DNA of 64,000 nucleotides from Salegentibacter sp. (GCA_017795085.1 CP051246.1:2978514-3042513), one strand, 5' to 3'; positions 20,773 to 29,493 are shown, counted from the stretch's first letter. Notes: generated by a model from the sequence alone, not told the origin. Numbers and translations: made by a program.

Positions 20773-21138
20773 TCACTCCTCCTCTTTCTTCACCAGAATA
20801 TAGTGATAGCTATTCGTCTCCTTATGGTTAGTTATATAACTATCTAAATATTTATAACCGTGTTTGTCCATAAAATTTAAGGCATCTACCATAGAGTTAA
20901 AAAGGACACGATTTCCATCCTCATCTTTAATTTTTGTGTTTTGAGCCCCCATTAAATTACCTTCCTGACCAAACTCAATCTCAATATTCATTTTTTTACT
21001 CATGGTGCGTTGGTTACCTATAACCTCTATGTACTTTACCTTTATATCCTTTATCGGAACATCATTCACAGTTTGTGAAAAAACAGGGGTAAGGGCCATC
21101 GCGCAAAAAACGGAAAGAAAGAAGATAGTTCTATACAT
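20773..21138 (-). CDS. Small secreted protein of unknown function
   Basis: The 121-residue protein starts with a Sec signal peptide (FFLSVFCAMALTPVFSQ). The mature part is a small alpha/beta protein ending SYHYILVKKEEE, with a phrase IEVIGNQRTMSKKMNIEIEF. Similar short secreted proteins occur in flavobacteria, but I do not recognise a named family. It is probably periplasmic or surface. No partner gene. Confidence 0.65.
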   Translation of the reverse strand: MYRTIFFLSVFCAMALTPVFSQTVNDVPIKDIKVKYIEVIGNQRTMSKKMNIEIEFGQEGNLMGAQNTKIKDEDGNRVLFNSMVDALNFMDKHGYKYLDSYITNHKETNSYHYILVKKEEE

Positions 21139-21343
21139 AGGGTGAAATTCAAAGACTTATATACGGGAACACTAAAATAAAAAAATAATTAAGAGAAAAT
21201 CATCTCAGACCGGGATACATTCAGTAAAAACTTAAAAAATTGAAAGCCTGCCCGGAGCCATACCGGAATAAAAGCTTATAATTTGTTCACCATCACATAT
21301 CACCATCGCCATAGAATGCTTAGAGATAAATGCTTATGTTAGT

Positions 21344-22018
21344 CTAATCACTTTCTGCTTTTGACAATATTTCAAGTAATAAATAGTCAACGCTATATGG
21401 GTTGGCTTGAATCTTTTTCTTCAAGCTAAGGGTATATTGGTATCCTTCCTCATAATCAAAACCATCTATTTCCGTAAGTATCAGCTTTTTTGAGTTATCG
21501 TCATTTTCCTCCATATACAGGGCATCATAAACTTTGGGCTGTTCATATACTTCTCCATCTTCAGTTTCAACTTCTTCGTATTCCGTAGGATAACGAGGCA
21601 TAAATTTTACCGGTTTATCGGAAACACTTACTTCTATACTTGTTTCCATATCTTCGGTAATAACTTTTTCTTTTGATAACATTTCTAAGAAAACATACTT
21701 AACGGAAGAAACATCCTGAGGCGGTTCTTGCATCCAAACTTTTTTCACTTTAAGTGTATATTCATACCCTCTTTCATAGCTGAAATTCTCAGAGTTTTCA
21801 AAAATAATATCAACTAACATTCTTTTTCTACTATCCTCACTATCTGAGAATAGTAAAGGTTCTGTCCAAATTTCGCTCATAACATTCGCCCCAAATCCTG
21901 TATGAGGATAAATTGTCATCTCAACAATTTTTTCGTGATCTGCTTCATCTTCTATGGAACAGCCGAAAAAAAGTACGCTAAAAGCAATAGAAAATAAAAG
22001 TGAATTTAATTTTCTCAT
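21344..22018 (-). CDS. Lipoprotein with two DUF4377-like repeats
   Basis: The 224-residue protein has a lipobox VLFFGC (Cys20). The mature part holds two related halves: YERGYEYTLKVKKVWMQEP ending YVFLEMLSKE (about 90-130) and YEEGYQYTLSLKKKIQANP ending YLLLEILSKA (about 190-222). This G-Y-x-Y-x-L pattern is that of DUF4377, found in Bacteroidota lipoproteins and linked in some proteins to HslJ-like domains. Function unknown. It stands alone. Confidence 0.75.
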   Translation of the reverse strand: MRKLNSLLFSIAFSVLFFGCSIEDEADHEKIVEMTIYPHTGFGANVMSEIWTEPLLFSDSEDSRKRMLVDIIFENSENFSYERGYEYTLKVKKVWMQEPPQDVSSVKYVFLEMLSKEKVITEDMETSIEVSVSDKPVKFMPRYPTEYEEVETEDGEVYEQPKVYDALYMEENDDNSKKLILTEIDGFDYEEGYQYTLSLKKKIQANPYSVDYLLLEILSKAESD

Positions 22019-22144
22019 TTTAAATTTTTAGTAATTTATATAATAAAGATGCAAAATATTCCCAAAGGTTGCGTAAGATTACCTTCTTTTTTTAATGCAA
22101 TTTGTAAAAGCCCCTAGCCCCCAAAGAGGGAACTAATCGGTAAA

Positions 22145-22260
22145 ATAGTTCCTCAAATTTTACAATCCTTGTGTCATTTTCTACGATAAAATCAATCCGA
22201 TGATCCATTGAACCTCCATTCGTATAATATCCGCCACCGCTTATTTCTTTTTTCCGTATA
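22145..22260 (-). pseudogene. Possible gene remnant
   Basis: On the minus strand a frame of about 36 codons lacks a start and reads GGGYYTNGGSMDHRIDF then IVENDTRIVKFEELF, which has protein-like composition. Just upstream another frame reads SVGAYSLTFTRVYGKKK and stops, suggesting a frameshift. This may be chance; no family is recognised. Confidence 0.25.
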
Positions 22261-22327
22261 CACGCGTAAAAGTCAGTGAGTAAGCTCCAACAGATTTATC
22301 TTCTCGAAATAAATTCAATTTTTATTT

Positions 22328-22377
22328 GGAACAATCATTCTAATATTTGTATGTTTGAAAAACAGAACAATCGTTCC
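22328..22377. promoter_or_regulatory. Promoter with two palindromic operators upstream of the SDR/TetR pair
   Basis: A TAnnTTTG box (TATGTTTG, 22350-22357) with TTTG 21 bp upstream lies between two copies of GAAC-N4-GTTC. The downstream copy is exact (GAACAATCGTTCC, 22365-22377) and the upstream one has one mismatch (GGAACAATCATTC, 22328-22340). The repressor is probably the TetR-family protein encoded two genes down. Confidence 0.7.
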
Positions 22378-22399
22378 AATATAATTAAAAAATAAAAAA

Positions 22400-23155
22400 A
22401 TGAGTAAACTAAATGGAAAAATTACCGTTATTACTGGTGGTAATAGCGGTATTGGTTTTGCATCTGCCAAGAAATTGAAAAGTCAAGGTGCAACTGTTAT
22501 CATTACAGGAAGAGATTCAGATAGAGTTCAATCGGCGGCTCAAGAGCTTGGTGTTAAAGGCATTGTAGCGGATGTTAGCAGGCTATCGGCAATAGATGAT
22601 TTGGTAGCACAAGTAAAATCAGATTTCGGAAAAGTTGATGTATTATTTGTGAATGCCGGAATTTTTCAACCTGCACCAATCGGTCAAATAAACGAAGAAA
22701 TATTTGACAATCAAATGGACATTAATTTTAAAGGGGCAGTATTTACCACTGAAAAGTTTTTATCAATTTTAAATGATGGAGCTTCCATTATAAATTTGTC
22801 ATCAATAAACGCCTATACAGGTATGCCCAATACTGCAATATATGCTGCATCAAAAGCGGCATTAAATTCCTATACTCGAACTGCTGCAACAGAATTAGCA
22901 CCTAGAAAAATCAGAATAAACTCGGTTAATCCCGGTCCGGTATCTACGCCAATATTCAAAAAAACGGGAATGGCAGAAGAACAGTTAAACGGATTAGCAG
23001 AAACTATGCAAAATCGTATTCCGTTAAAACGATATGGTCAACCAGAAGATATAGCTAATCTTGTTTCGTTTTTAGCATCTGATGATGCTTCTTTCATTAC
23101 AGGAAGCGAATATAATATAGATGGAGGGGCAAATATAAATCCGCTTGTGGGTTAA
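22400..23155 (+). CDS. Short-chain dehydrogenase/reductase (SDR)
   Basis: A classical SDR of 251 residues: NAD(P)-binding GGNSGIG (13-19), VNAG (84-87), and the catalytic Ser134/135, Tyr148, Lys152 (IYAASK). The C-terminus has the usual DGG-type end (NIDGGANINP). The substrate is unknown; a likely role is reduction of reactive carbonyls or quinones. It lies behind a promoter flanked by TetR-like operators and 81 bp before a tetR gene, so it is probably repressed until an inducer is present. Confidence 0.92.
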   Translation: MSKLNGKITVITGGNSGIGFASAKKLKSQGATVIITGRDSDRVQSAAQELGVKGIVADVSRLSAIDDLVAQVKSDFGKVDVLFVNAGIFQPAPIGQINEEIFDNQMDINFKGAVFTTEKFLSILNDGASIINLSSINAYTGMPNTAIYAASKAALNSYTRTAATELAPRKIRINSVNPGPVSTPIFKKTGMAEEQLNGLAETMQNRIPLKRYGQPEDIANLVSFLASDDASFITGSEYNIDGGANINPLVG

Positions 23156-23193
23156 TTTTTTTATCATAATTTGGAATGAAAGTTCCGAATACT

Positions 23194-23201
23194 TATTTTT
23201 G
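23194..23201 (+). promoter_or_regulatory. TAnnTTTG -7 box of tetR, overlapping a terminator
   Basis: TATTTTTG matches the consensus; its last base is the first base of the terminator hairpin, the same arrangement as before nusB. Confidence 0.55.
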
Positions 23202-23236
23202 TGGGAGCGTGCAATTAAGCACTCCCACATTTTTTT
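23201..23236 (+). terminator. Terminator between SDR and tetR
   Basis: GTGGGAG (23201-23207) pairs with CTCCCAC (23222-23228); after a two-base bulge TGC pairs with GCA. A run of seven T follows and runs into the tetR ATG at 23237. Confidence 0.8.
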
Positions 23237-23818
23237 ATGCCAAGAGTAAAACAGTTTGATGAAAATGAGGTCTTGGCCAAAGCAATGAATTTGTTTTGGA
23301 AACAAGGTTATTCGGCTACGTCTGTTCAAGACTTGGTTAGCTGCCTGGGTATTAGCCGAGCAAGTCTATATGATACTTTTGGTGACAAAGAACAACTTTT
23401 TAAAAAGTGTTTTGCACTTTATAGAAAATGCAATATTGAAAGTTTAACGAAGTTTTTTCAAAGTCATCCGAATGTAAAAAATGGATTTTCAGATCTTTTT
23501 AATATTGCTATTCAGGAAGCTGTTCATGATAAGGAAAAAAAAGGTTGTTTTGTTGTAAATATTACCACAGAACTTATTCCAAATGATGAAACTCTATTAC
23601 AAGTTTTAGAAAGTAATAAACGAGATATTGAAAATCTCTTTTATGAATATCTCAAAAAAGGTAAAGAAAAGGGACAATTAAAAACCGACAAAGATTTAAA
23701 ATCTATTTCTTCTCTTTTTTATACGATATATAGTGGTATTAAAGTGGTTTCTAAAATTGAGGCAAATAAAAAAGAACTTAAAGATTCCGTCAATATAGCC
23801 TTGTCGTTGTTAGTTTGA
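23237..23818 (+). CDS. TetR/AcrR-family regulator
   Basis: The 193-residue protein has an N-terminal TetR helix-turn-helix (ALAKAMNLFWKQGYSATSVQ, then GISRASLYDTFGDKEQLF) and a ligand-binding C-terminal half. It follows the SDR gene and most likely controls it through the paired palindromes at 22328-22377. The ATG directly follows the T-run of a terminator, so there is no purine-rich ribosome site; the mRNA either starts in the hairpin or reads through from the SDR gene. Confidence 0.9.
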   Translation: MPRVKQFDENEVLAKAMNLFWKQGYSATSVQDLVSCLGISRASLYDTFGDKEQLFKKCFALYRKCNIESLTKFFQSHPNVKNGFSDLFNIAIQEAVHDKEKKGCFVVNITTELIPNDETLLQVLESNKRDIENLFYEYLKKGKEKGQLKTDKDLKSISSLFYTIYSGIKVVSKIEANKKELKDSVNIALSLLV

Positions 23819-23835
23819 CCCAAATAAATATGTGT

Positions 23836-23912
23836 GTAGCGCCTGCTACCCGAATTAATATATCCAGTTGTTAAATCATTAAATTTCGAATAGCAGAACC
23901 CCTGGCATCAAA
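23836..23912. repeat. Dispersed intergenic repeat, copy 1 of 2
   Basis: About 75 bp beginning agcgcctgctacccgaatta and running to the accccTggcatca region is closely similar to 32541-32615. It follows the tetR gene. Confidence 0.7.
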
Positions 23913-24003
23913 TCAATTCATAAAATTTCCCTTCAATGGCGGAAAATATTGTTAGCGTGATTGTGGGAGTGGCAGGCGTGTGGTAATCTTTTTGAATTCA
24001 TTA

Positions 24004-24115
24004 TGATTGTTTCTTCTTTTTCCATCCTTGAAAGCCTTCGGCAGGCTAGGAGAACCAAAAAAGTATAGGCTTACGAAGCCTTATTTAAATTTATCGTTCG
24101 GCCTTAAAATCACCA
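24004..24115. repeat. Dispersed repeat with agaaccaaaaaa..taggcttac core, copy 1
   Basis: The strings agaaccaaaaaagtataggc and ttacgaagcc match a block at 32911-33005 and, more weakly, one near 53430. The rest of the 23.8-24.3 kb gap holds no gene that I can support. Confidence 0.6.
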
Positions 24116-24281
24116 ACTTGACAAGCTGGCTTTTCACTAAAATTAATCTACAAAACTATTCTTTTACGATCAACTCTACTTCAAATTTTAAGATTTTAAG
24201 ATAATATTTTAAGCTCGGCCTCGTTTTTGATTATAAATAAATTCGTGATAAAAAAGAATACCTAAATCTATTAATGTAACC

Positions 24282-24297
24282 TTGCGCCTTTGCGCAA
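24282..24297. repeat. Short hairpin TTGCGC-N4-GCGCAA
   Basis: A perfect 6-bp inverted repeat lies 14 bp before the ATG of the DUF4382 gene, within its probable leader or promoter. Confidence 0.55.
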
Positions 24298-24310
24298 AAA
24301 CCAATGTATT

Positions 24311-25261
24311 ATGAATTTTAAACATGTATTTAAACCTGGATTATTAATTATATGTATCGGACTTTTAATGATGTCTTGTTCTGATGACGATAATGATTTA
24401 AATTCAGGGGAAACTTATGAGACCAATGTTTATATCACAGATTCTCCATTAGATAATGCCGAAGTGGAGGGCGTGTTTATAACCGTGGCAGAGGTAATGG
24501 TGAATGGAGAAGCTATTGATAATTTCTCAAAAACTACTTTTGAAATAAGTAGCTTGCACAGTGGCAGTACTGAGCTATTAGGAAGCTTAAACCTAGAAAG
24601 CGGAGCAACATCTGATATTAGCCTGGTACTCGATAACGAGAGCGATGCCAGCGGAGATTCCCCCGGGAATTATGTACTTACCGCCGATGGGGAAGCACAT
24701 GCTATCACCAGCAGTTCATCAGAAATAGTTGTTAATGATGATGTTGAGATTGCAGAAAATAACGATAATGAAATAGTCCTTGATTTCAACTTGCGAAAAA
24801 TGCTTACCGCTAATGAAGGGGAGTATGCATTTGTTTCCGATAGTCAACTTAGTAATAGCATAAGGGCAGTACAATCAGCTGAAACCGGAGTGATTTCAGG
24901 TAGCGTGACTGACTTTGGGGAAGCCGAAAACGAAACTGTAGTCGTGTATGCCTATGAAGCAGGAACCTATGAAGAAAGTGAAGCTGAAGCTAATAATGGA
25001 CTTCGCTTTGCAAATGCGGTAAATAGCAGTATAGTTGCTGAAAATAGCAGCGATTTCTCTTTACATTTTATGGAAGAATCTGATTATGAACTTCATTTTG
25101 TTTCTTATACCGATTCCGACCAGGATGGACAACTCGAATTTGAGGGAGAGATTGAAGCTACAGCAACCGGGGAAACCGACCTTAGTCTACTCAATATTTC
25201 ACTGGAATCAAATACCGAAGTTGAAATAAATGTGGTTTTTAGCGGCCTGCTAAGTATTTAG
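24311..25261 (+). CDS. DUF4382 lipoprotein
   Basis: The 316-residue protein has a lipobox LLMMSC and a long acidic mature part. Its first domain matches DUF4382: VYITDSPLDNAEVEGVFIT, then LGSLNLESGATSDISLVLDN. The second domain is an Ig/carboxypeptidase-like beta sandwich with ISGSVTDFGEAENETVVVYA and an Asp-rich loop DSDQDGQLEF that may bind calcium. It is probably on the cell surface. The TTG at 24290 is in frame but falls in a hairpin; the ATG at 24311 fits a signal peptide. A strong terminator follows. Confidence 0.8.
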   Translation: MNFKHVFKPGLLIICIGLLMMSCSDDDNDLNSGETYETNVYITDSPLDNAEVEGVFITVAEVMVNGEAIDNFSKTTFEISSLHSGSTELLGSLNLESGATSDISLVLDNESDASGDSPGNYVLTADGEAHAITSSSSEIVVNDDVEIAENNDNEIVLDFNLRKMLTANEGEYAFVSDSQLSNSIRAVQSAETGVISGSVTDFGEAENETVVVYAYEAGTYEESEAEANNGLRFANAVNSSIVAENSSDFSLHFMEESDYELHFVSYTDSDQDGQLEFEGEIEATATGETDLSLLNISLESNTEVEINVVFSGLLSI

Positions 25262-25288
25262 AGAAGAAATTATTTCAGTAAATATAAA

Positions 25289-25320
25289 AACTCCCGGATT
25301 AAATCTCCGGGAGTTTTTTT
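25289..25320 (+). terminator. Intrinsic terminator after the DUF4382 gene
   Basis: AACTCCCGGA (25289-25298) pairs perfectly with TCCGGGAGTT (25306-25315), followed by a T-run. Confidence 0.92.
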
Positions 25321-25563
25321 ATTGGTTCTCAATATTTTTTTTGAATCGCCCAATCTCGAAATATGCGGAGAAACAATCCCGAATACGGGACTAGGCATAC
25401 GAGTCTTTATCCAAATCTATCGTTAGTATATAAATTTCAAAACTAGTTATATGAAGAGTGCTATTGGTTTACATTCGTTATAACTAGGCACCTGAAAAAC
25501 TTCAAAAACCAAGCGTCACAAACAGTCCAACCCCATCTACAACATGTGATGTATAGGTAGCTA
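25321..25563. other. Intergenic stretch, no gene seen
   Basis: Holds only a small palindrome, tcccgaatacggga, near 25377. No coding frame is supported. Confidence 0.45.
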
Positions 25564-26196
25564 TTATTGTTTAGATATCAACAACTTAAGCCCTAATCCA
25601 ATAAAAATAAGTCCGCTTAGTTTTTGCATCACCTTTCCCATTTTACCATTTTTTCGTAATGTCCCGGTAATCAATGAAGATGAATAGGCGAGAAATAAGC
25701 ACCAAATGGTTCCGGTTGCCATAAAAGTCAAACCAAGCAGCAAAAACGGAATTGTCCCTTGTGCATATTCTTCATTGATAAATTGAGGAAGAAATGCAAG
25801 AAAGAACAAGGCTACTTTCGGATTCAATACATTGGTTAATATGCCTTGTCTGTATATCTTTTTCAAGTCCATTCGCTCTATATTACTTTTATCATTCTCA
25901 AAAACATTCGATTTATCAATCAGCATTTTTATACCAAGATATACCAAATAAGCTACTCCCATATATTTTATAATTGAAAATGCTACTGCTGATTTTGCAA
26001 GAATAATCGATAATCCAAATGATGCAAACAAAGTATGTATTAATCCACCTGATACGATGCCATAAACAGAATAATACCCTGCTTTTCTTCCTTGGGCAAT
26101 GCTTCTTGTCAATATATACATAGTATCAGTGCCCGGGGTTAGATTTAAAATAGTCCCCGTGATTAAAAATCCAATATAATTTTCAATTCCAAACAT
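25564..26196 (-). CDS. LysE/RhtB-family amino-acid exporter
   Basis: The 210-residue protein has about six hydrophobic segments and the LysE/RhtB opening GFLITGTILNLTPGTDTMYI, with the conserved Thr-Pro-Gly, and GVAYLVYLGIKML. Members export amino acids or their derivatives. Its ATG shares one base with the stop of the cupin gene, so the two are translationally coupled. The divergent Lrp-type regulator supports an amino-acid export role. Confidence 0.9.
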   Translation of the reverse strand: MFGIENYIGFLITGTILNLTPGTDTMYILTRSIAQGRKAGYYSVYGIVSGGLIHTLFASFGLSIILAKSAVAFSIIKYMGVAYLVYLGIKMLIDKSNVFENDKSNIERMDLKKIYRQGILTNVLNPKVALFFLAFLPQFINEEYAQGTIPFLLLGLTFMATGTIWCLFLAYSSSLITGTLRKNGKMGKVMQKLSGLIFIGLGLKLLISKQ

Positions 26197-26696
26197 TATT
26201 CGTCTTTTAAATAGTTAATTTCGGTATCTAAGTCAAAATATTTCCAAATGCTTCGATTTTTATTGTTTTGGCAGGGCGCTCCCCCTCCAAATAATCCAAC
26301 TTTATTTGAATCGGGCATAAACACTATATCCGGATGATTTGTCGTTCCAAAATCCAGATATTTTAAAGGCTTATCAGTCGCCGTATTTTTAAGTTGATGG
26401 ACTCCTTTTTCTCCGGTTGGAAACCTTAAAAAGTCACCTGACTTAACCTTCAGAGTTTTATCTTTTATCCTCAGTTCGCCTTCTCCGTCAATGATGTAAA
26501 AAATCTCCTCATTGGCAATGTGGTAATGAAAAGGCCAACTTACTTTTCCGGGAGGGATTTCATAGAGACTTACAACCATTTTATTGGTAATCAAATTCTT
26601 AGTGAAATCTTTTCTTTTATGCTCAATCATATCACCGTGGCACCAAGACTCCCACTCTAATTTGTTTTCATTCATTCTTAAAGTTTCATCTTCCAT
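26196..26696 (-). CDS. Cupin-domain protein
   Basis: The 166-residue protein is a single cupin: PFHYHIANEEIFYIIDGEGE (metal ligands His, His, Glu) and GDFLRFPTGEKGVHQLKN with the last His. The C-terminal part has a Trp/Asp-rich tail. It might bind or modify an amino-acid derivative handled by the LysE exporter that follows with a 1-bp overlap. The exact reaction is unknown. The start at 26696 gives MEDETLRMNENK; the second Met (residue 8) is an alternative. Confidence 0.85.
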   Translation of the reverse strand: MEDETLRMNENKLEWESWCHGDMIEHKRKDFTKNLITNKMVVSLYEIPPGKVSWPFHYHIANEEIFYIIDGEGELRIKDKTLKVKSGDFLRFPTGEKGVHQLKNTATDKPLKYLDFGTTNHPDIVFMPDSNKVGLFGGGAPCQNNKNRSIWKYFDLDTEINYLKDE

Positions 26697-26746
26697 AGTT
26701 ATTCATTTTAAATAGGGATATAAAGATAGGACTGCTGCAAGGCACT

Positions 26747-26769
26747 TTCACCAATGATTCATTGGTGAA
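26747..26769. promoter_or_regulatory. Perfect 23-bp palindrome, candidate Lrp operator
   Basis: TTCACCAATGA and its exact complement flank a single central T. It lies midway in the 113-bp divergent region between the cupin/LysE operon and the lrp-type gene, where a local Lrp regulator would act. Confidence 0.7.
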
Positions 26770-26809
26770 AAAATAATTTTACCGTTAAATATTTCTTATT
26801 TTTACAAAA

Positions 26810-27268
26810 ATGCAAAGGATTAGCAAAATGGATAAACTAGACTGGAAAATATTGGATTTGTTACAGGAAAACGCACGCTATCCAATAGCTGCACTTGGTA
26901 GAGAAATTGGATTAAGTGCATCAGCAGTTGCTGAGCGAATACAAAAGCTAGAAGAAAATGAAATTATAGAAAACTATACCATCAGGATTAATAAAAAAAA
27001 TATAGGTCTACCTTTATCTGCTTATATTTCTATAAGCCTAAGAAATATCTACTTTAAGTCATTTATTAAAGAACTTGAAAATTTTCCTGAATTGGAACAC
27101 TGTAGCAGGGTAACAGGAAAAGACTGTTTGATTATGCGCTTTAACCTTCGTGATAGCGAGCATTTGGAAGACGTAATAGATCATCTCGCTAAATTTGGCG
27201 ATCCTTCTACTTTAGTCATTCTTTCAGATCTTATAAAAAATAAACCCATAACTCACATCATAAAATAA
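26810..27268 (+). CDS. Lrp/AsnC-family regulator
   Basis: The protein has the Lrp N-terminal helix-turn-helix (MDKLDWKILDLLQENARYP, then GLSASAVAERIQKLEENEII) and the RAM effector-binding domain (ELEHCSRVTGKDCLIMRFNL). It is divergent from the cupin-LysE pair and should control it in response to an amino acid. The annotated ATG gives 152 residues; the ATG at 26828 (MDKLDWKI) is the more usual Lrp start and is equally possible. Confidence 0.92.
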   Translation: MQRISKMDKLDWKILDLLQENARYPIAALGREIGLSASAVAERIQKLEENEIIENYTIRINKKNIGLPLSAYISISLRNIYFKSFIKELENFPELEHCSRVTGKDCLIMRFNLRDSEHLEDVIDHLAKFGDPSTLVILSDLIKNKPITHIIK

Positions 27269-27424
27269 CTCGTTCTCGCTATTTGCAAGATTAAAAGAAT
27301 ATCAATTTTTAAAAGATAATCATATAAAGAGAGATAGAATTAAAAACATAATTGAATTGATTAAGGCGCTAAAATCCATAAAATAATAAACGCTTGAACA
27401 ACACCGCTTTTGGCATTTTGGTTT

Positions 27425-28036
27425 TTATTTTCCAATCAGTACCTTATACTCTTTTGGGATTTCAACCCCGCTATAGCCATTTGTCAATCCATAAAATATT
27501 ACCAAGGTTAATAGTATACCTATTATCAAAATAACTTTTGATTGTAGTCCTATTGAGAATCCTAAGACTTCGTTTTTCATTTTCCGGTAGTGAATTGCAG
27601 AAACGTGACCAAAGAATGAGATAATTGCAAGTCCGTAATAAGGTATAAAGAATAGATTTAATGGGAATGTATTCAGACCAGCAACACCAAAATAGAAGTT
27701 AGTGTTAAGATTTAAAAAGTATCTCCCTATTAATACTGCTCCAACGTGAATCAGTAAAAAAAAAGCTAAATATAAACCCGTCCAAATTTGTAATTTTTCG
27801 TAATAATTATTTGCTGATTTATGTTTTAAAAAAAATAACTTTAAGCCTGAAATGATTTGAACAGCTATGGCGATTAATAATATCGTTTCTACCACGAAAT
27901 TTCTATAAATAAATCTCAAACTATTCATAAATTCTATGTGATATTTTGCTCCAAAGACACTGATAAAGTGATTGAGAAGATGCAAGCCTATAAAAACTGT
28001 TATGATTAATCCTGAAAAATAATGTACTCGTTTCAT
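27425..28036 (-). CDS. His-rich membrane protein, SdhC/cytochrome b-like
   Basis: The 203-residue protein has five hydrophobic helices with His at or near several: VHYFSG, GLHLLNH, AKYHIEF, LLIHVGAVLIGRY and GHVSAIHYRK. The layout resembles succinate dehydrogenase-type cytochrome b subunits, and heme binding is plausible. No flavoprotein or iron-sulfur partner lies nearby, so it is not part of a recognisable complex here. It follows a Crp-type regulator gene by 45 bp and likely shares its transcript. Confidence 0.6.
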   Translation of the reverse strand: MKRVHYFSGLIITVFIGLHLLNHFISVFGAKYHIEFMNSLRFIYRNFVVETILLIAIAVQIISGLKLFFLKHKSANNYYEKLQIWTGLYLAFFLLIHVGAVLIGRYFLNLNTNFYFGVAGLNTFPLNLFFIPYYGLAIISFFGHVSAIHYRKMKNEVLGFSIGLQSKVILIIGILLTLVIFYGLTNGYSGVEIPKEYKVLIGK

Positions 28037-28081
28037 TTTTTTCTTGCAAAGTTCGAAAAAGATGCAGGTCTTTCATTTGAC

Positions 28082-28669
28082 CTATGTCAAATTCGATCTC
28101 TTTGGGTTTCTAATTCTACTTAAGGTTTCAAGTGTTATACCAAGATAAGAGGCAATATGAGTTAGAGGAATCCTATTCGTTATATTTGGATGAGTTGCTA
28201 AAATGTTTTCATATTTCTGCTCGGCACTCTGAAACTGGCTGGAAGCTATCCGCTTTTGTTGACTCAGCATCGTTTTAGTGACTACCACTCTTATTAAATG
28301 TTCAAAGTCATGATATTTGTCAGATAACATTTCAATTTGCTCTCTTGAAAATTCTATTAGTACTGAATCCTCAAGTAGTTCAATAAAGTGAGGGCTAGGT
28401 TTATTAGTGAAGAAGCTAACTATTGAACTAATAAACTCATTTTCACATGCAAACCAATCAGAAATATCTTTTCCATCTTTTAAATAATAAGCTCTTGCAC
28501 AACCCTCAATAATATAGTATGTTTTGTCAGAATACGTCCCTTCCCGAACAAGGATAGTGGCTTTTTTTAATCTTAAAATTTTTACTAAGTCTATTAGCTC
28601 CTGTTTACATTCATAAGTTAAGGGAGAATACTTATTACTAATTGTTTTTATAGCATAGTTTTTATCCAT
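28082..28669 (-). CDS. Crp/Fnr-family regulator
   Basis: The 195-residue protein has an N-terminal cyclic-nucleotide-binding-like barrel (ILVREGTYSDKTYYIIEGCA) and a C-terminal helix-turn-helix (IPLTHIASYLGITLETLSRI). The usual cAMP-contacting Arg-Ser pair is not evident, as in most flavobacterial members. It probably controls the membrane protein gene 45 bp downstream. Confidence 0.88.
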   Translation of the reverse strand: MDKNYAIKTISNKYSPLTYECKQELIDLVKILRLKKATILVREGTYSDKTYYIIEGCARAYYLKDGKDISDWFACENEFISSIVSFFTNKPSPHFIELLEDSVLIEFSREQIEMLSDKYHDFEHLIRVVVTKTMLSQQKRIASSQFQSAEQKYENILATHPNITNRIPLTHIASYLGITLETLSRIRNPKRSNLT

Positions 28670-28849
28670 AAGATTGTTCTAAATATCACTCAACCAGTTA
28701 TACTCGCATCAATATACCCAATTTAAAAAACTATTGCGGTATATCCGTAGGTTTCCTGCTGGTCTTGGTGATGCTCTTAGCACTCTTTAAATTATTTAAT
28801 CTATAAAACTGGCACAATCTATCAGTAGAATATCCAAAGAACCTACCCC

Positions 28850-28955
28850 CCAATAGTTAATCGGCAAAGAACTGGTATAATTAACACTAGGTTCATGTTG
28901 GACTCCCGAAAGGGGGACAGCCTGTACCGGTCACACGAACGTTAGCTATTAGCAA
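28850..28955 (-). repeat. Cassette-type hairpin repeat, copy A1
   Basis: GTTCATGT (28891-28898) and ACACGAAC (28933-28940) are inverted arms with one mismatch; the loop carries its own small palindrome (ctcccgaaaggggga). The gene-side flank reads ttagctattagc. It lies 35 bp beyond the DinB stop. Related to copies at 29.8, 38.5, 40.0, 44.8 and 46.7 kb. Confidence 0.8.
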
Positions 28956-28974
28956 CTGATTTTTTCGTTCTCTT

Positions 28975-29457
28975 TTATCTAATAATGTCAGTATCTATTG
29001 GAACATAGCCTAAATGCCTGCTCAATGATAAAATTTGTCCTTTGTGATGAAACTCGTGTGTTATCACGTGGGTAAATAGCTCAAATGCAGTTATGCTCTT
29101 TATAACCCCATTTAATTCCAAGTCAAATGCGTCAAATTTTGATAATTCGTACCTATTTGAAAAATTAAAAATTTCATTATCGATCGAGCTAAACAGTTCT
29201 ACTACTTCGTTTATTGTATTTTTAGTTATATATTCTGTAAAATGTATATCTTTATTTAGAGCGTGCTTAACAATCCAATATTCATAAGTATTGGCAATAT
29301 GGACGAGTAAATTTCGAATACTTCCGCCACGTCCGAAAGAGTTATTTTGATTTAAAAAATCTTCATTGGAAATTGTTCTGCAATAATCGAAAAGCGTTCT
29401 TCTTGATTGCTGGATTAATTTATATTGGTATTTGAAATATGGTTCCGTCTCTTTCAT
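28975..29457 (-). CDS. DinB/YfiT-family putative metalloenzyme
   Basis: The 160-residue four-helix bundle shows the DinB three-His metal site: His in LLVHIANTYEYW and the pair in HVITHEFHHKGQI. DinB-like proteins bind a divalent metal and include thiol transferases, but most have no known reaction. The gene is single, framed by repeat elements on both sides, which fits a mobile module. Confidence 0.85.
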   Translation of the reverse strand: MKETEPYFKYQYKLIQQSRRTLFDYCRTISNEDFLNQNNSFGRGGSIRNLLVHIANTYEYWIVKHALNKDIHFTEYITKNTINEVVELFSSIDNEIFNFSNRYELSKFDAFDLELNGVIKSITAFELFTHVITHEFHHKGQILSLSRHLGYVPIDTDIIR

Positions 29458-29476
29458 TATTTTCAGCTTATTGCAA

Positions 29477-29493
29477 CGGTTCTCGTATAACCG
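29477..29493. repeat. Hairpin CGGTT-N7-AACCG at the 3' end of a short ORF
   Basis: A perfect 5-bp stem with a seven-base loop lies between the DinB start and the stop of the 84-codon ORF. It is flanked by gcaa and ccag, a common style of flavobacterial intergenic hairpin. Confidence 0.5.
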
